A stretch of 64,000 bases of DNA from Parabacteroides gordonii MS-1 = DSM 23371 (GCF_000969825.1 NZ_KQ033919.1:2722671-2786670), one strand, 5' to 3'; positions 54,383 to 62,329 are shown, numbered from the stretch's first letter. The notes: generated by a model not told the origin, from the sequence alone. Made by a program: numbers and translations.

Positions 54383-54706
54383 ATGAAACGTTATGGGAGT
54401 ATTATCGGTGTAAAGCCGGAAAAGCTGGAAGAATATAAGAAGTTGCATGCCGCCGTATGGCCGGGCGTGTTGGCAATGATCAGGGAATGCAATATCCGTA
54501 ACTATTCTATCTTTTATAAAGACGGGATATTGTACAGTTATTATGAATACATCGGTGACAACTACGAAAAAGACATGCAAAGGATGGCGGCAGACCCGAC
54601 CACGCAGGAATGGTGGAAGCTGACCGACCCTTGTCAGCAGGCAGTAGAAAATCGTGCTCCTGGAGAATGGTGGGCGGCAATGGAAGAAGTATTCCATACG
54701 GATTGA
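54383..54706 (+). CDS. L-rhamnose mutarotase-like protein (RhaM/DUF718 family)
   Basis: 107 aa, the family length. RhaM interconverts the alpha and beta anomers of L-rhamnose; close relatives act on L-fucose. The family's conserved residues are visible: KLHAAVWPGVLAMIRECNIR with the essential His22, then YSIF, YYEYIGDNYEKDM, and PTTQEWWKLTDPCQQ near the C-terminus. It is the first gene of a six-gene run that continues with B12-dependent methyltransferase components and a RhaT-like symporter, 50 nt before the corrinoid protein. No rhamnose isomerase, kinase or aldolase is in the window, so its sugar is not proved. Confidence 0.88.
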   Translation: MKRYGSIIGVKPEKLEEYKKLHAAVWPGVLAMIRECNIRNYSIFYKDGILYSYYEYIGDNYEKDMQRMAADPTTQEWWKLTDPCQQAVENRAPGEWWAAMEEVFHTD

Positions 54707-54756
54707 ATCTATATTCTCTCTCTTTCGAAATAAACAGGCTTTAAATATTATAGAAC

Positions 54757-55425
54757 ATGAATGACATTATTAGTAAACTTGGCGAATGCGTGGAATTCGG
54801 CAAGATCAATCTGGCATCACCCTATCCACCGACAATGAAAGGACTGCCCGGTGCAGACGAACTGACCCGTGAGGCTTTGGAGAACGGTATCTCTCCCCAG
54901 GCTATCCTGAATGATGCGCTGATCCCGGCCATGAACCGGGTAGGCAATAAATTTACCGAAGGGAAAATATTTGTACCACAGATGTTGTTGTCGGCCAAAG
55001 CGATGAACAGTGCGATGAAGCATCTGAAACCTTATTTCCAGAGTGGCGAGATCAAGCGTAAAGGAGTTTTCGTGATCGGAACCGTGATGGGAGACTTACA
55101 TGATATAGGAAAGAACCTGACAGGAATGATGGTGGAAGGTGCCGGCTGGGAAGTGATAGACCTGGGAACGGATGTACCGGCAGAGAAGTATATCGATACC
55201 TTGAACCAGCATCCGGGAGCTATCTGTGGAATGTCTGCCTTGCTGACAACAACCATGAGTAATATGCAACCCATGATCGCCAGTATCCGTGAGAAGCATC
55301 CAGATACAAAAGTAATCGTGGGGGGAGCTCCTTTGAATGCCACTTTTGCTCAGGAGATCGGTGCGGATGCTTATGCCCGCGACCCGCAGGATAATATCAA
55401 CTGGTTGGACTCAATTGTAGCCTGA
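54757..55425 (+). CDS. Corrinoid (B12-binding) methyl-carrier protein
   Basis: 222 aa, cytosolic. An N-terminal helical cap, residues 1-90 (LVPAMNR-type segment as DALIPAMNRVGNKFTEGKIF), is followed by a Rossmann-like B12 domain at about 95-222 with the signature DLHDIGKNL: Asp113, His115 (lower axial ligand of cobalt) and Gly118. Then come VIDLGTDVPAEKY, MSALLTTTMSNM and KVIVGGAPLN. This is the MtaC/MtbC/MtvC type that shuttles a methyl group between two methyltransferases. The next gene starts 6 nt downstream. The B12 domain is sure; the methyl donor is unknown. Confidence 0.95.
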   Translation: MNDIISKLGECVEFGKINLASPYPPTMKGLPGADELTREALENGISPQAILNDALIPAMNRVGNKFTEGKIFVPQMLLSAKAMNSAMKHLKPYFQSGEIKRKGVFVIGTVMGDLHDIGKNLTGMMVEGAGWEVIDLGTDVPAEKYIDTLNQHPGAICGMSALLTTTMSNMQPMIASIREKHPDTKVIVGGAPLNATFAQEIGADAYARDPQDNINWLDSIVA

Positions 55426-55431
55426 ACGCGT

Positions 55432-56427
55432 ATGAATAGTTTTATCCAACAACTACTGAATAGCGATAAGCGGATAGCTATCCCTATCATGACACATCCC
55501 GGTATTGAAGCGATCGGAAAGAATGTGATCGATGCCGTAACAGATGGTGAAGTTCATTATCAGGCCATAAAGAATGTGACGGAAACGTATGATACAACGG
55601 CTTGTACCGTTATTATGGATCTGACGGTCGAAGCGGAAGCATTCGGTTGTGCGATCAGCATGCCGGAACATGAAGTGCCCAGTGTTACAGGCCGGTTGGT
55701 CTGTGATGAAGAGTCTGTGAACCGCTTGCAGGTTCCCTCTTTGTCGGCAAGGCGAATGCCTGAATATCTGAAAGCGAACCGCCTGGCGGTTGAGAATATA
55801 AAGGACAAGGCTGTATTATCCGGTTGTATCGGCCCTTTTTCCCTGGCCGGCAGGTTGTACGACATGTCGGAGATCATGGTCGGGATCTATATAGAGCCGG
55901 ATGTGCTCAAAACACTGCTGGATAAATGTACCGAGTATATTACCTTATACTGTAAGGAACTGAAAGCAATCGGTGCAACAGGTGTTATCATGGCGGAACC
56001 TGCTGCGGGACTGCTCTCCAATGAAGATTGCCTGGAGTACTCGACCGTCTATGTCAAACAGATCGTAGAAGCCGTACAGGACGATAACTTCACTGTTGTT
56101 CTGCATAATTGCGGGAATAAAGGCCACTGTACACAAGCTATGATCGATTCGGGTGCGGCTGCACTTCATTTCGGTAATGCGGTGAATATGGTGGAAACCC
56201 TGGAACAGTGTCCGTCAAATCTAGTTGTGATGGGTAATATCGATCCGGTAGGAATCCTGAAGCAGGCAACACCGGAAGAAGTATACCGTATCACAGCCGA
56301 TCTGCTGGCAAAGACTGCACAATATAAGAACTTTGTTATCTCTTCCGGATGCGATATGCCGCCATTTGTTCCGGATGTAAATATCAAGGCTTTTTACCGG
56401 GCTATCGCTGACTTTAACGCTGTATAA
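55432..56427 (+). CDS. UroD-family methyltransferase, MtaA/MtbA-like
   Basis: 331 aa. Uroporphyrinogen-decarboxylase fold, but of the methylcobamide:thiol methyltransferase branch: the zinc ligands of MtaA/MtbA are present as His225 and Cys227 in VLHNCGNKG and Cys307 in SSGCDMPP. Relatives in methanogens use this zinc to activate the thiol of coenzyme M. Bacteroidales have no coenzyme M, so a different acceptor, perhaps homocysteine, must be used; this is inference. True HemE is unlikely given the neighbours and the HxC...C site. It lies between the corrinoid protein (6 nt) and the activation protein (2 nt). Confidence 0.88.
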   Translation: MNSFIQQLLNSDKRIAIPIMTHPGIEAIGKNVIDAVTDGEVHYQAIKNVTETYDTTACTVIMDLTVEAEAFGCAISMPEHEVPSVTGRLVCDEESVNRLQVPSLSARRMPEYLKANRLAVENIKDKAVLSGCIGPFSLAGRLYDMSEIMVGIYIEPDVLKTLLDKCTEYITLYCKELKAIGATGVIMAEPAAGLLSNEDCLEYSTVYVKQIVEAVQDDNFTVVLHNCGNKGHCTQAMIDSGAAALHFGNAVNMVETLEQCPSNLVVMGNIDPVGILKQATPEEVYRITADLLAKTAQYKNFVISSGCDMPPFVPDVNIKAFYRAIADFNAV

Positions 56428-56429
56428 TC

Positions 56430-57092
56430 ATGTTCCGCTCTTATACATTTACTTTCGATGAGGTCAGGCCGGATGAAAAGGTGCTGATGGATTATCTTCA
56501 GATACCGGATAACGACAGTTACCCGTTGGTTGCCGGGATCGTGGAGTCCACCTTTGCGGCCTTGAAAGACTCCCGCGAGATCATTGGCGGGTACCGGATA
56601 CTGGATTACGGGGATGTCGTGTTACAACCCGGCCGAAGGATCAGCGGGTATATGGCAGGAGCTTCGGAAATAGCCCTGTTCATTTGTACGGCTGGTGCCG
56701 CTTTCACGGATTTGTCCCATGCCTACCAGCAGAATGGCGACTTTCTGGAAGCCTTTGTCGTCGAATCGATCGGATCAGCTACGGTAGAGAACGCAATGGA
56801 TAAAGTACAACGCTGCCTGGAAGAAGAAATGTCAAGGGAAGGAAAGAAGATCACGAACCGGTACAGCCCCGGTTATTGCGAATGGCCCTTATCCGGGCAG
56901 CGTGATCTCTTTGCTTATATCGGAGACCATCCTACAGGCATAACCCTCAATGAATCCTGTCTGATGCAACCGATCAAGTCGGTAAGCGGGATAATCGGTA
57001 TAGGCGACGCTGTTAAGAAACGTCCCTATGGCTGTGAAATATGCAATAGTGCAACTTGTGTGTACAGAAGAATAAAACGTAAAACCCATTAA
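56430..57092 (+). CDS. Stand-alone MetH-type activation-domain protein
   Basis: 220 aa. Resembles the C-terminal reactivation domain of cobalamin-dependent methionine synthase: Arg144 and Tyr149 in RYSPGYCEWP (compare RxxxGYP in MetH), then LTES-type TLNESCLMQPIKSVSG and GIGD. It ends in a small Cys cluster (CEICNSATCVYRR). In MetH this domain binds S-adenosylmethionine and remethylates oxidised cob(II)alamin. As a separate protein beside a corrinoid carrier it probably rescues that carrier. Whether the terminal cysteines bind metal or a cluster is not clear. Confidence 0.85.
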   Translation: MFRSYTFTFDEVRPDEKVLMDYLQIPDNDSYPLVAGIVESTFAALKDSREIIGGYRILDYGDVVLQPGRRISGYMAGASEIALFICTAGAAFTDLSHAYQQNGDFLEAFVVESIGSATVENAMDKVQRCLEEEMSREGKKITNRYSPGYCEWPLSGQRDLFAYIGDHPTGITLNESCLMQPIKSVSGIIGIGDAVKKRPYGCEICNSATCVYRRIKRKTH

Positions 57093-57098
57093 TAGAAT

Positions 57099-58127
57099 AT
57101 GACCATTGAATTGTTTTTAGGAATCGGATTGATTGCCATCGGTGCATTCTCTTCCGGAAGTTTTTCCATCCCGTTCGGGAAGACCCGGGGGTGGGCGTGG
57201 GAAAACTATTGGCTGATATATAGTTTATTTGCTTATGTACTCGTTCCGGCAGTCGCCTGCTGGGTGTTTTGTCCCGGTTTTATGGATGTCTTGTCGGGTG
57301 TGCCGTCAGGTACATTGGCTTGGATATTCCTGCTGGGTATTATCTATGGCATCTGTAATTTGACCTTCGGGTTGTCTTTGCGTTACCTGGGATTGTCGCT
57401 CGGCTTCTCGCTCTCTCTGGGATTAATGATGATCTTAGGGACGATTATTCCACCGGCTATCGACGGACGGCTGGCGGTTATGCTGCAACAATCCGGTGGG
57501 ACGATGTTGATTGCCGGGCTGCTGATCGCTGCTGTCGGTATCGGGTTAAGCGGCTATGCCGGTTACAGGAAAGATAAGGGAGCCGGGCCGGAAGCCAATT
57601 CAGAGCTGAACTTCGGTAAAGGATTGATACTGGTATTCTTTGTCGGTATCACCGGAGCTTCACAAGCCCTGGGGATAGAACAGGGAAGCGGTATTTCTTC
57701 TTCGTTGGTGGCATCGGGTATCGATCCGTTGTTTCAAACCTTACCTGTCTTTCTGTTGATGTTCGGCGGTTCTTTTGTGGCGACTGCGCTTTGGTGCCTG
57801 TTCCTTGCCGGAAAGAATAAGAACCTGAAAGTATTTACAAAGACAAAAGAGATTGCCGTTTCAAAGAATTACCTGTATTGCGGACTGGCGGGTTTCCTGT
57901 GGTTCGTAAACTTTATCTTCTACGGTATGGGGAAAAGCCGCATGGGAGAATTCTCGTTCACAGCCTGGGGGATACTGATGTCGTTGACCATTGTCTTTGC
58001 TACCCTTTGGGGGTTGTACCGGGGAGAATGGAAAGCGACTGACCTGAAGACAAAAGGATGGATGTATGCCGGGCTGGTCGTACTGATCGCTGCTTCTTTC
58101 ATTATCGGAATGAGCGGCGGTGAATAA
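57099..58127 (+). CDS. RhaT-like L-rhamnose/proton symporter family protein
   Basis: 342 aa with ten hydrophobic helices, in the inner membrane. The N-terminus (GLIAIGAFSSGSFSIPFGKT, then RGWAWENYWLIYSLFAYVLV) and GICNLTFGLSLRYLGLSLGF match RhaT, which brings L-rhamnose or L-lyxose in with protons. It lies 6 nt after the activation-domain gene, so sugar import is transcriptionally tied to the corrinoid system. The substrate may be a methylated or otherwise modified deoxysugar. Confidence 0.9.
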   Translation: MTIELFLGIGLIAIGAFSSGSFSIPFGKTRGWAWENYWLIYSLFAYVLVPAVACWVFCPGFMDVLSGVPSGTLAWIFLLGIIYGICNLTFGLSLRYLGLSLGFSLSLGLMMILGTIIPPAIDGRLAVMLQQSGGTMLIAGLLIAAVGIGLSGYAGYRKDKGAGPEANSELNFGKGLILVFFVGITGASQALGIEQGSGISSSLVASGIDPLFQTLPVFLLMFGGSFVATALWCLFLAGKNKNLKVFTKTKEIAVSKNYLYCGLAGFLWFVNFIFYGMGKSRMGEFSFTAWGILMSLTIVFATLWGLYRGEWKATDLKTKGWMYAGLVVLIAASFIIGMSGGE

Positions 58128-58161
58128 AGAATAGAATAACAAATAAATAAATAGTATTTCA

Positions 58162-59409
58162 ATGACTTCAAGAGAACGTGTCTTATCAGCTATCGCACAT
58201 AAACAACCCGACCGTGTCCCGGTCGATATGGGTGCAACTCCCAGTTCGGGTATCTCAGCTATCGCCTATTCAAACCTGCTGAAACATCTGGGGCGGATTG
58301 AACTTCCCGTACAAATATACGATGTCGTACAGCAACTGGCGCAGCCGGATATGTCGATCATCGACCAGTTCGGAATCGACGTGCTCGACATTGGCCGTAC
58401 CTTCAACCTGCAGCCTTCCGACTGGCAGGAAACCATACTGGCAAATGGTGATAAGGCCTTATATCCCGCTTGGTTCAATCCTGTTCTTCAGCCGAACGGA
58501 TCGTATCACTGTTATGATACGGACGGGAAACGTCTCCTGGCTATGATGCCGAAAGGAGCTACTTTCTTCGACCAGTCTTATTTCCCTTATGTAGACGGCT
58601 ACCCGGATAATTACGAGGGATTGGATGAGGAAATGGGACGTGTCCTCTGGTCGCGTTACGTACATAGTCCCTGGGATCATGCAGCCGACTCAGGCTTTTG
58701 GGAACAGCTACGGAAGAATGCCATCTATCTGCGGGAAACGACCGATAAGGCATTGATGATCGTCTGCGGCTGCAATCTCTTCGAATGGGGAACCTTCCTG
58801 CGCCGGATGGATAACTTCCTGATGGATTTGCTTTGTGATCCCGACCAGGTAGAACGGGTATTGGACGAATTATTGAAGCGTCATCTGGCTACACTCGAAA
58901 AGGTCTGCTCTTCTGTTGGCGATATCGTCGACATCATCCGTTTCGGGGATGACCTGGGAATGACTACCGGCCCTTTCATGGATGTGGATACCTATAAGAC
59001 CCTGTTCAAACCCCGTCATAAACAATTATGCGATTACGTCAAATCGCATAGCAAGATGCATACCTTTATCCACTCCTGCGGTTCCATCTCTGCACTGATG
59101 CCCGATATGATCGAAGCCGGTATTGAAGTATTCAATCCGATTCAGACAAATGCCCTGAATATGGAGCCGGAGTTCCTGAAGAGAGAATTCGGACAGGATT
59201 GTACCTTCTGGGGTGGTGGTGTGGAAACTGTCGGCACACTGAATAACGGTACGCCGGAACAGGTGCGCGAGCAGGTATTGCAACGGCTGGAGATTATGTC
59301 GGCCGGTGGTGGCTTTGTCTTTAATACCGTACATAATATCCTTCCCGATGTTCCACCGGCTAATATTATTGCTATGTTTGATGCGGTAAAAGAGTTTAAT
59401 GATCGGTAA
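58162..59409 (+). CDS. UroD-family protein, candidate substrate-specific methyltransferase
   Basis: 415 aa, larger than HemE and than the 331-aa relative in this operon. It starts like the group (TSRERVLSAIAHKQPDRVPV). The metal site is altered: His304 and Cys306 in FIHSCGSISA are kept, but the third position, Cys in MtaA-type enzymes, is replaced by a VFNTVHNIL segment with His391. The barrel also contains GDDLGMTTGP and WGGGVETVGTL. Such UroD relatives occur as the first methyltransferase of corrinoid systems. Here it would take the methyl group from the imported compound and put it on the corrinoid protein. That role is inference. Confidence 0.75.
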   Translation: MTSRERVLSAIAHKQPDRVPVDMGATPSSGISAIAYSNLLKHLGRIELPVQIYDVVQQLAQPDMSIIDQFGIDVLDIGRTFNLQPSDWQETILANGDKALYPAWFNPVLQPNGSYHCYDTDGKRLLAMMPKGATFFDQSYFPYVDGYPDNYEGLDEEMGRVLWSRYVHSPWDHAADSGFWEQLRKNAIYLRETTDKALMIVCGCNLFEWGTFLRRMDNFLMDLLCDPDQVERVLDELLKRHLATLEKVCSSVGDIVDIIRFGDDLGMTTGPFMDVDTYKTLFKPRHKQLCDYVKSHSKMHTFIHSCGSISALMPDMIEAGIEVFNPIQTNALNMEPEFLKREFGQDCTFWGGGVETVGTLNNGTPEQVREQVLQRLEIMSAGGGFVFNTVHNILPDVPPANIIAMFDAVKEFNDR

Positions 59410-59441
59410 TAGGGTTCAGTGTTCATGAAAATTCCATATAT

Positions 59442-59535
59442 TGTGGCAATAAAGTGTCACAATATATGATATTTAAATGTTATAATATATGATACTACAG
59501 TATCATAATATATGGCACAGTGGTAACCATATATC
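59442..59535. repeat. Hairpin array E: four AT-rich hairpin units
   Basis: Four successive hairpins start 32 nt after the UroD stop: TTGTGGCA-N6-TGTCACAA (8 bp with one G-U), TATGATA-TTTAAA-TGTTATA (all seven pairs if G-U is allowed), TATGATA-CTACAG-TATCATA (perfect), and ATATATGG-N11-CCATATAT. The spacing is 22-25 nt. An isolated unit of the same family lies at 62310-62329. Confidence 0.8.
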
Positions 59536-59537
59536 AA

Positions 59538-59565
59538 ATCTGCGTTAATCCGCATCATCCGCGTC
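59538..59565. repeat. Three short tandem repeats ATCYGCRT(C/TA)
   Basis: ATCTGCGTTA, ATCCGCATC and ATCCGCGTC in a row, just after array E. The rest of the gene-free stretch 59410-59826 shows nothing else apart from the aroA promoter near its end. Confidence 0.5.
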
Positions 59566-59788
59566 CTGGTTCTTGGTTTTATGAGCGCTCAGCAACTATC
59601 TTCATCGTCTTATGACGGTCAAATGAAACCTCTATGAAGCCGAAACGGAATGTGGATTCATCCGATATCTATTATTAATCAGTGGATGCAGGTGTGTATG
59701 AAGGCATGAACGCGACTACTGGAACCAGTATTAGATATTTGACACGTCGTATTCGTGGAAAGAACACCTAACTATCCGGAAATTTCCG

Positions 59789-59796
59789 TACTTTTG
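59789..59796 (+). promoter_or_regulatory. Promoter -7 box for aroA
   Basis: TACTTTTG, 30 nt before the ATG at 59827. It lies inside the upstream-extended frame and so rules out the longer start at 59755. Confidence 0.6.
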
Positions 59797-59826
59797 TGTT
59801 CTCATTTTAACGAACAGACAAAAGCA

Positions 59827-61056
59827 ATGAAATATCTGATAAAAAGCCCGGAAGACGTACTTCGGGCTTCCGTACAACTCCCTGCTTCCAAGAGCATCAG
59901 TAACCGTGCATTGATATTGAATGCCTTAAGCTATAGTCCGTATGACATACAGAATCTTTCCGACTGTGACGATACGGAAGTGATGATCAAAGCGCTTAAC
60001 TCCAACGGTTGCGATTTCGATATTAAAGCAGCCGGTACAGCGATGCGTTTCCTTACCGCTTTCCTATCCAAAGTGATCGGCGAATGGACGATTACCGGGA
60101 CAGAACGGATGAAGAACCGTCCTATCAAATTGCTGGTGGATGCGCTCAACTCGCTCGGAGCCCGCATCGAATATATCGAAAAGGAAGGTTATCCGCCTTT
60201 GCGTATCTTCGGAAGTGCTTTGCAGGGAGGAGAGATCTCATTGGCCGGAGGTGTCAGTTCGCAGTATATATCCGCTTTGCTGATGATCGCCCCGTTGATG
60301 GAGAATGGCCTGACGCTGAACCTGGAAGGCAATATCATTTCCCGCCCTTATATCAATCTGACCTTGCAGTTGATGGAACAATTCGGTGTGAAAGCAACCT
60401 GGAACGGACAAACGATCAAGATACTTCCCCAGGAATATAAACCGATTCATTTCACTGTCGAATCAGATTGGAGTGCCGCCTCTTACTGGTATGCAATGAT
60501 GGCTTTGTCGAAAAACGCCGAGGTCGAATTGCTCGGACTGTTTAAAAATAGTCTGCAAGGAGACGCTACCGGAGCACAACTGTTCGCTCAGTTGGGAGTA
60601 GGAACAACTTTTACCGACCGTGGTGTCCGGTTGAAACATAACGGAAATGTGGTAAAGAAACTTGTTTATAATTTCATAAACGAACCCGACCTGGCGCAAA
60701 CATTTGTCGTGGTCTGCGTGTTACTAAATATCCCCTTCCGTTTCACCGGACTGCAATCGCTGAAGATAAAAGAAACCGACCGTATCGAAGCACTGAAAAC
60801 AGAACTTCGCAAACTCGGTTATCTGCTGACCGACAGCAACGACAGCATCCTGGAATGGAACGGAGAGCGATGCGAACCGGAAGCCGATCCGGTTATCGCC
60901 ACTTACGAAGATCACCGGATGGCGATGGCTTTTGCCCCTGCCGCTTTGGTCTTACCGCAGGGAATTACAATAGCCGATCCGGGAGTGGTGACTAAGAGTT
61001 ATCCGACTTTCTGGGACAATCTCAGGAAAGAGGGCTTTACAGTGAAGGAGGTTTAA
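59827..61056 (+). CDS. aroA: 3-phosphoshikimate 1-carboxyvinyltransferase (EPSP synthase)
   Basis: 409 aa from the ATG at 59827 (MKYLIKSPEDVLRASVQLPA). It joins phosphoenolpyruvate to shikimate 3-phosphate in aromatic amino acid synthesis. Conserved elements: LPASKSISNRALILNALS, AAGTAMRFLTAF, AGGVSSQYISALLMIAPLM and KIKETDRIEALKTELRKLG, the PEP/glyphosate-site region, and EDHRMAMAFAPAAL. It has its own promoter and heads a unit with the next two genes, which follow at 1 and 2 nt. Confidence 0.97.
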   Translation: MKYLIKSPEDVLRASVQLPASKSISNRALILNALSYSPYDIQNLSDCDDTEVMIKALNSNGCDFDIKAAGTAMRFLTAFLSKVIGEWTITGTERMKNRPIKLLVDALNSLGARIEYIEKEGYPPLRIFGSALQGGEISLAGGVSSQYISALLMIAPLMENGLTLNLEGNIISRPYINLTLQLMEQFGVKATWNGQTIKILPQEYKPIHFTVESDWSAASYWYAMMALSKNAEVELLGLFKNSLQGDATGAQLFAQLGVGTTFTDRGVRLKHNGNVVKKLVYNFINEPDLAQTFVVVCVLLNIPFRFTGLQSLKIKETDRIEALKTELRKLGYLLTDSNDSILEWNGERCEPEADPVIATYEDHRMAMAFAPAALVLPQGITIADPGVVTKSYPTFWDNLRKEGFTVKEV

Positions 61057-61057
61057 T

Positions 61058-61477
61058 ATGTGGTATATCGTCATAGGTATAATTGTGCTGGGGGTAATTG
61101 CCGCCGTAGCCGGTTATTTCAGGAATAAGAAATTGCAGAAGATGCTGGAACGCGGGGAGATCAGCGAGATCCCTGAAGCCCGCGAAATACCGGAAGAGTG
61201 TTGCGGACAGCATGAAACCTGCGAACGCGACAGCCTGCTGGCTGCCGTAAGTAAAAAAATCGAATATTACGACGATGAGGAACTGGATCGTTTCCGGGGA
61301 CTGGAAAGCGACGAATATGATGAAGAGTCCGTCAACGAGTTCCGCGAAGTGCTTTACACCTTGCAGTCGGAAGAAGTGGCCGGATGGCTCCGCAGCTTGC
61401 AGCTTCGCGCCGTGAACCTGCCGGATGCGCTGAAAGATGAAGCGTTCCTGATCGTTGGGGAACGGAGAATACATTAA
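61058..61477 (+). CDS. Small acidic membrane-anchored protein of unknown function
   Basis: 139 aa. One N-terminal membrane helix (MWYIVIGIIVLGVIAAVAGY) is followed by a basic segment, so the rest is probably cytosolic. The soluble part has a Cys/His cluster EECCGQHETCERD at about 51-63 and a strongly acidic helix (YYDDEELDRFRGLESDEYDE). It begins directly after the aroA stop and ends 2 nt before the ABC permease. I recognise it only as a conserved Bacteroidales hypothetical. The cluster could bind a metal, which would fit the neighbouring metal permease, but this is a guess. Confidence 0.75.
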   Translation: MWYIVIGIIVLGVIAAVAGYFRNKKLQKMLERGEISEIPEAREIPEECCGQHETCERDSLLAAVSKKIEYYDDEELDRFRGLESDEYDEESVNEFREVLYTLQSEEVAGWLRSLQLRAVNLPDALKDEAFLIVGERRIH

Positions 61478-61479
61478 AT

Positions 61480-62286
61480 ATGGATTTACTACAATATACT
61501 TTTTTTCAACATGCACTGCTGGGTAGCCTGCTTACCGCCATTACCTGCGGAATTGTCGGGACATACGTTGTCGCACGCCGTCTGGTATTTATCAGTGGCG
61601 GTATTACCCATGCTTCTTTCGGAGGTCTGGGGCTCGGTTTCTATCTGGGAACGAACCCTATCCTGATGGCGATGGTTTTTTCCGTCCTTTCCGCATTCGG
61701 GGTAGAGTGGGCCAGCAAGACGCAGAATGTCCGTGAAGACTCGGCGATAGCCGGTGTCTGGGCATTGGGGATGGCACTCGGGGTCATCTTTATTTTCCTG
61801 ACCCCCGGATATTCACCGAACCTTTCCGCCTATCTGTTTGGAAATATCCTGACAATCTCTATGTCCGATATCATCTGGATAGCGGCCTTTGCCGTGGTGC
61901 TGATCGCCGTTTTTACCCTTTATCTCCGGGAAATCGTATATGTGGCTTTCGACAGCGACTTTGCCAAAACGCAACATATCCATGTGAAATGGATCGAATA
62001 TATGATGATGTTCTTTATAGCCGTCACCATCGTGTTGTCGATCCGGCTGGTCGGTATCATGCTGTTGATGAGCCTGCTGACCTTGCCGCAGATCACAGTG
62101 AACCTCTTCACATCCGACTTCAGGAAGATCATCCTGGGTAGCATCGTCCTGGGCTTCCTGGGATGCGTAACCGGCCTGGTTCTTTCTTATTTTCTGAACG
62201 TGCCTTCCGGGGCGTTTATCATCCTGGTGCTGGTGCTGGTCTTTCTGATCCTTAAAGGCGTATTATTCTTTACAAAAAAGCAATAA
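61480..62286 (+). CDS. Metal ABC transporter permease (ZnuB/MntB family, ABC-3 type)
   Basis: 268 aa with about eight membrane helices. Family segments: FFQHALLGSLLTAITCGIVG, YVVARRLVFISGGITHASFG, DSAIAGVWALGMALGVIFIF, and near the end IRLVGIMLLMSLLTLPQIT. Members form the membrane channel for zinc, manganese or iron. Neither the ATPase nor the binding protein is next to it, so it either works with partners encoded elsewhere or has been separated from them. Confidence 0.92.
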   Translation: MDLLQYTFFQHALLGSLLTAITCGIVGTYVVARRLVFISGGITHASFGGLGLGFYLGTNPILMAMVFSVLSAFGVEWASKTQNVREDSAIAGVWALGMALGVIFIFLTPGYSPNLSAYLFGNILTISMSDIIWIAAFAVVLIAVFTLYLREIVYVAFDSDFAKTQHIHVKWIEYMMMFFIAVTIVLSIRLVGIMLLMSLLTLPQITVNLFTSDFRKIILGSIVLGFLGCVTGLVLSYFLNVPSGAFIILVLVLVFLILKGVLFFTKKQ

Positions 62287-62309
62287 AACAGGTTATTCTT
62301 AGTTTATTA

Positions 62310-62329
62310 TATGATAAAGAGCTATCATA
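62310..62329 (+). repeat. Single array-E-type hairpin at the start of the TPR lipoprotein gene
   Basis: TATGATA-AAGAGC-TATCATA, the same 7-bp arms as the central unit of array E, with further matching flanks (TATATGATA...TATCATAATA). It ends 4 nt before the GTG start and contains part of the in-frame stop upstream, so it may affect translation. Confidence 0.7.

Noticed and set aside
55432-56427. HemE (uroporphyrinogen decarboxylase of haem synthesis)
   Set aside because: The HxC...C zinc site and the corrinoid neighbours place it with the methyltransferase branch of the fold.
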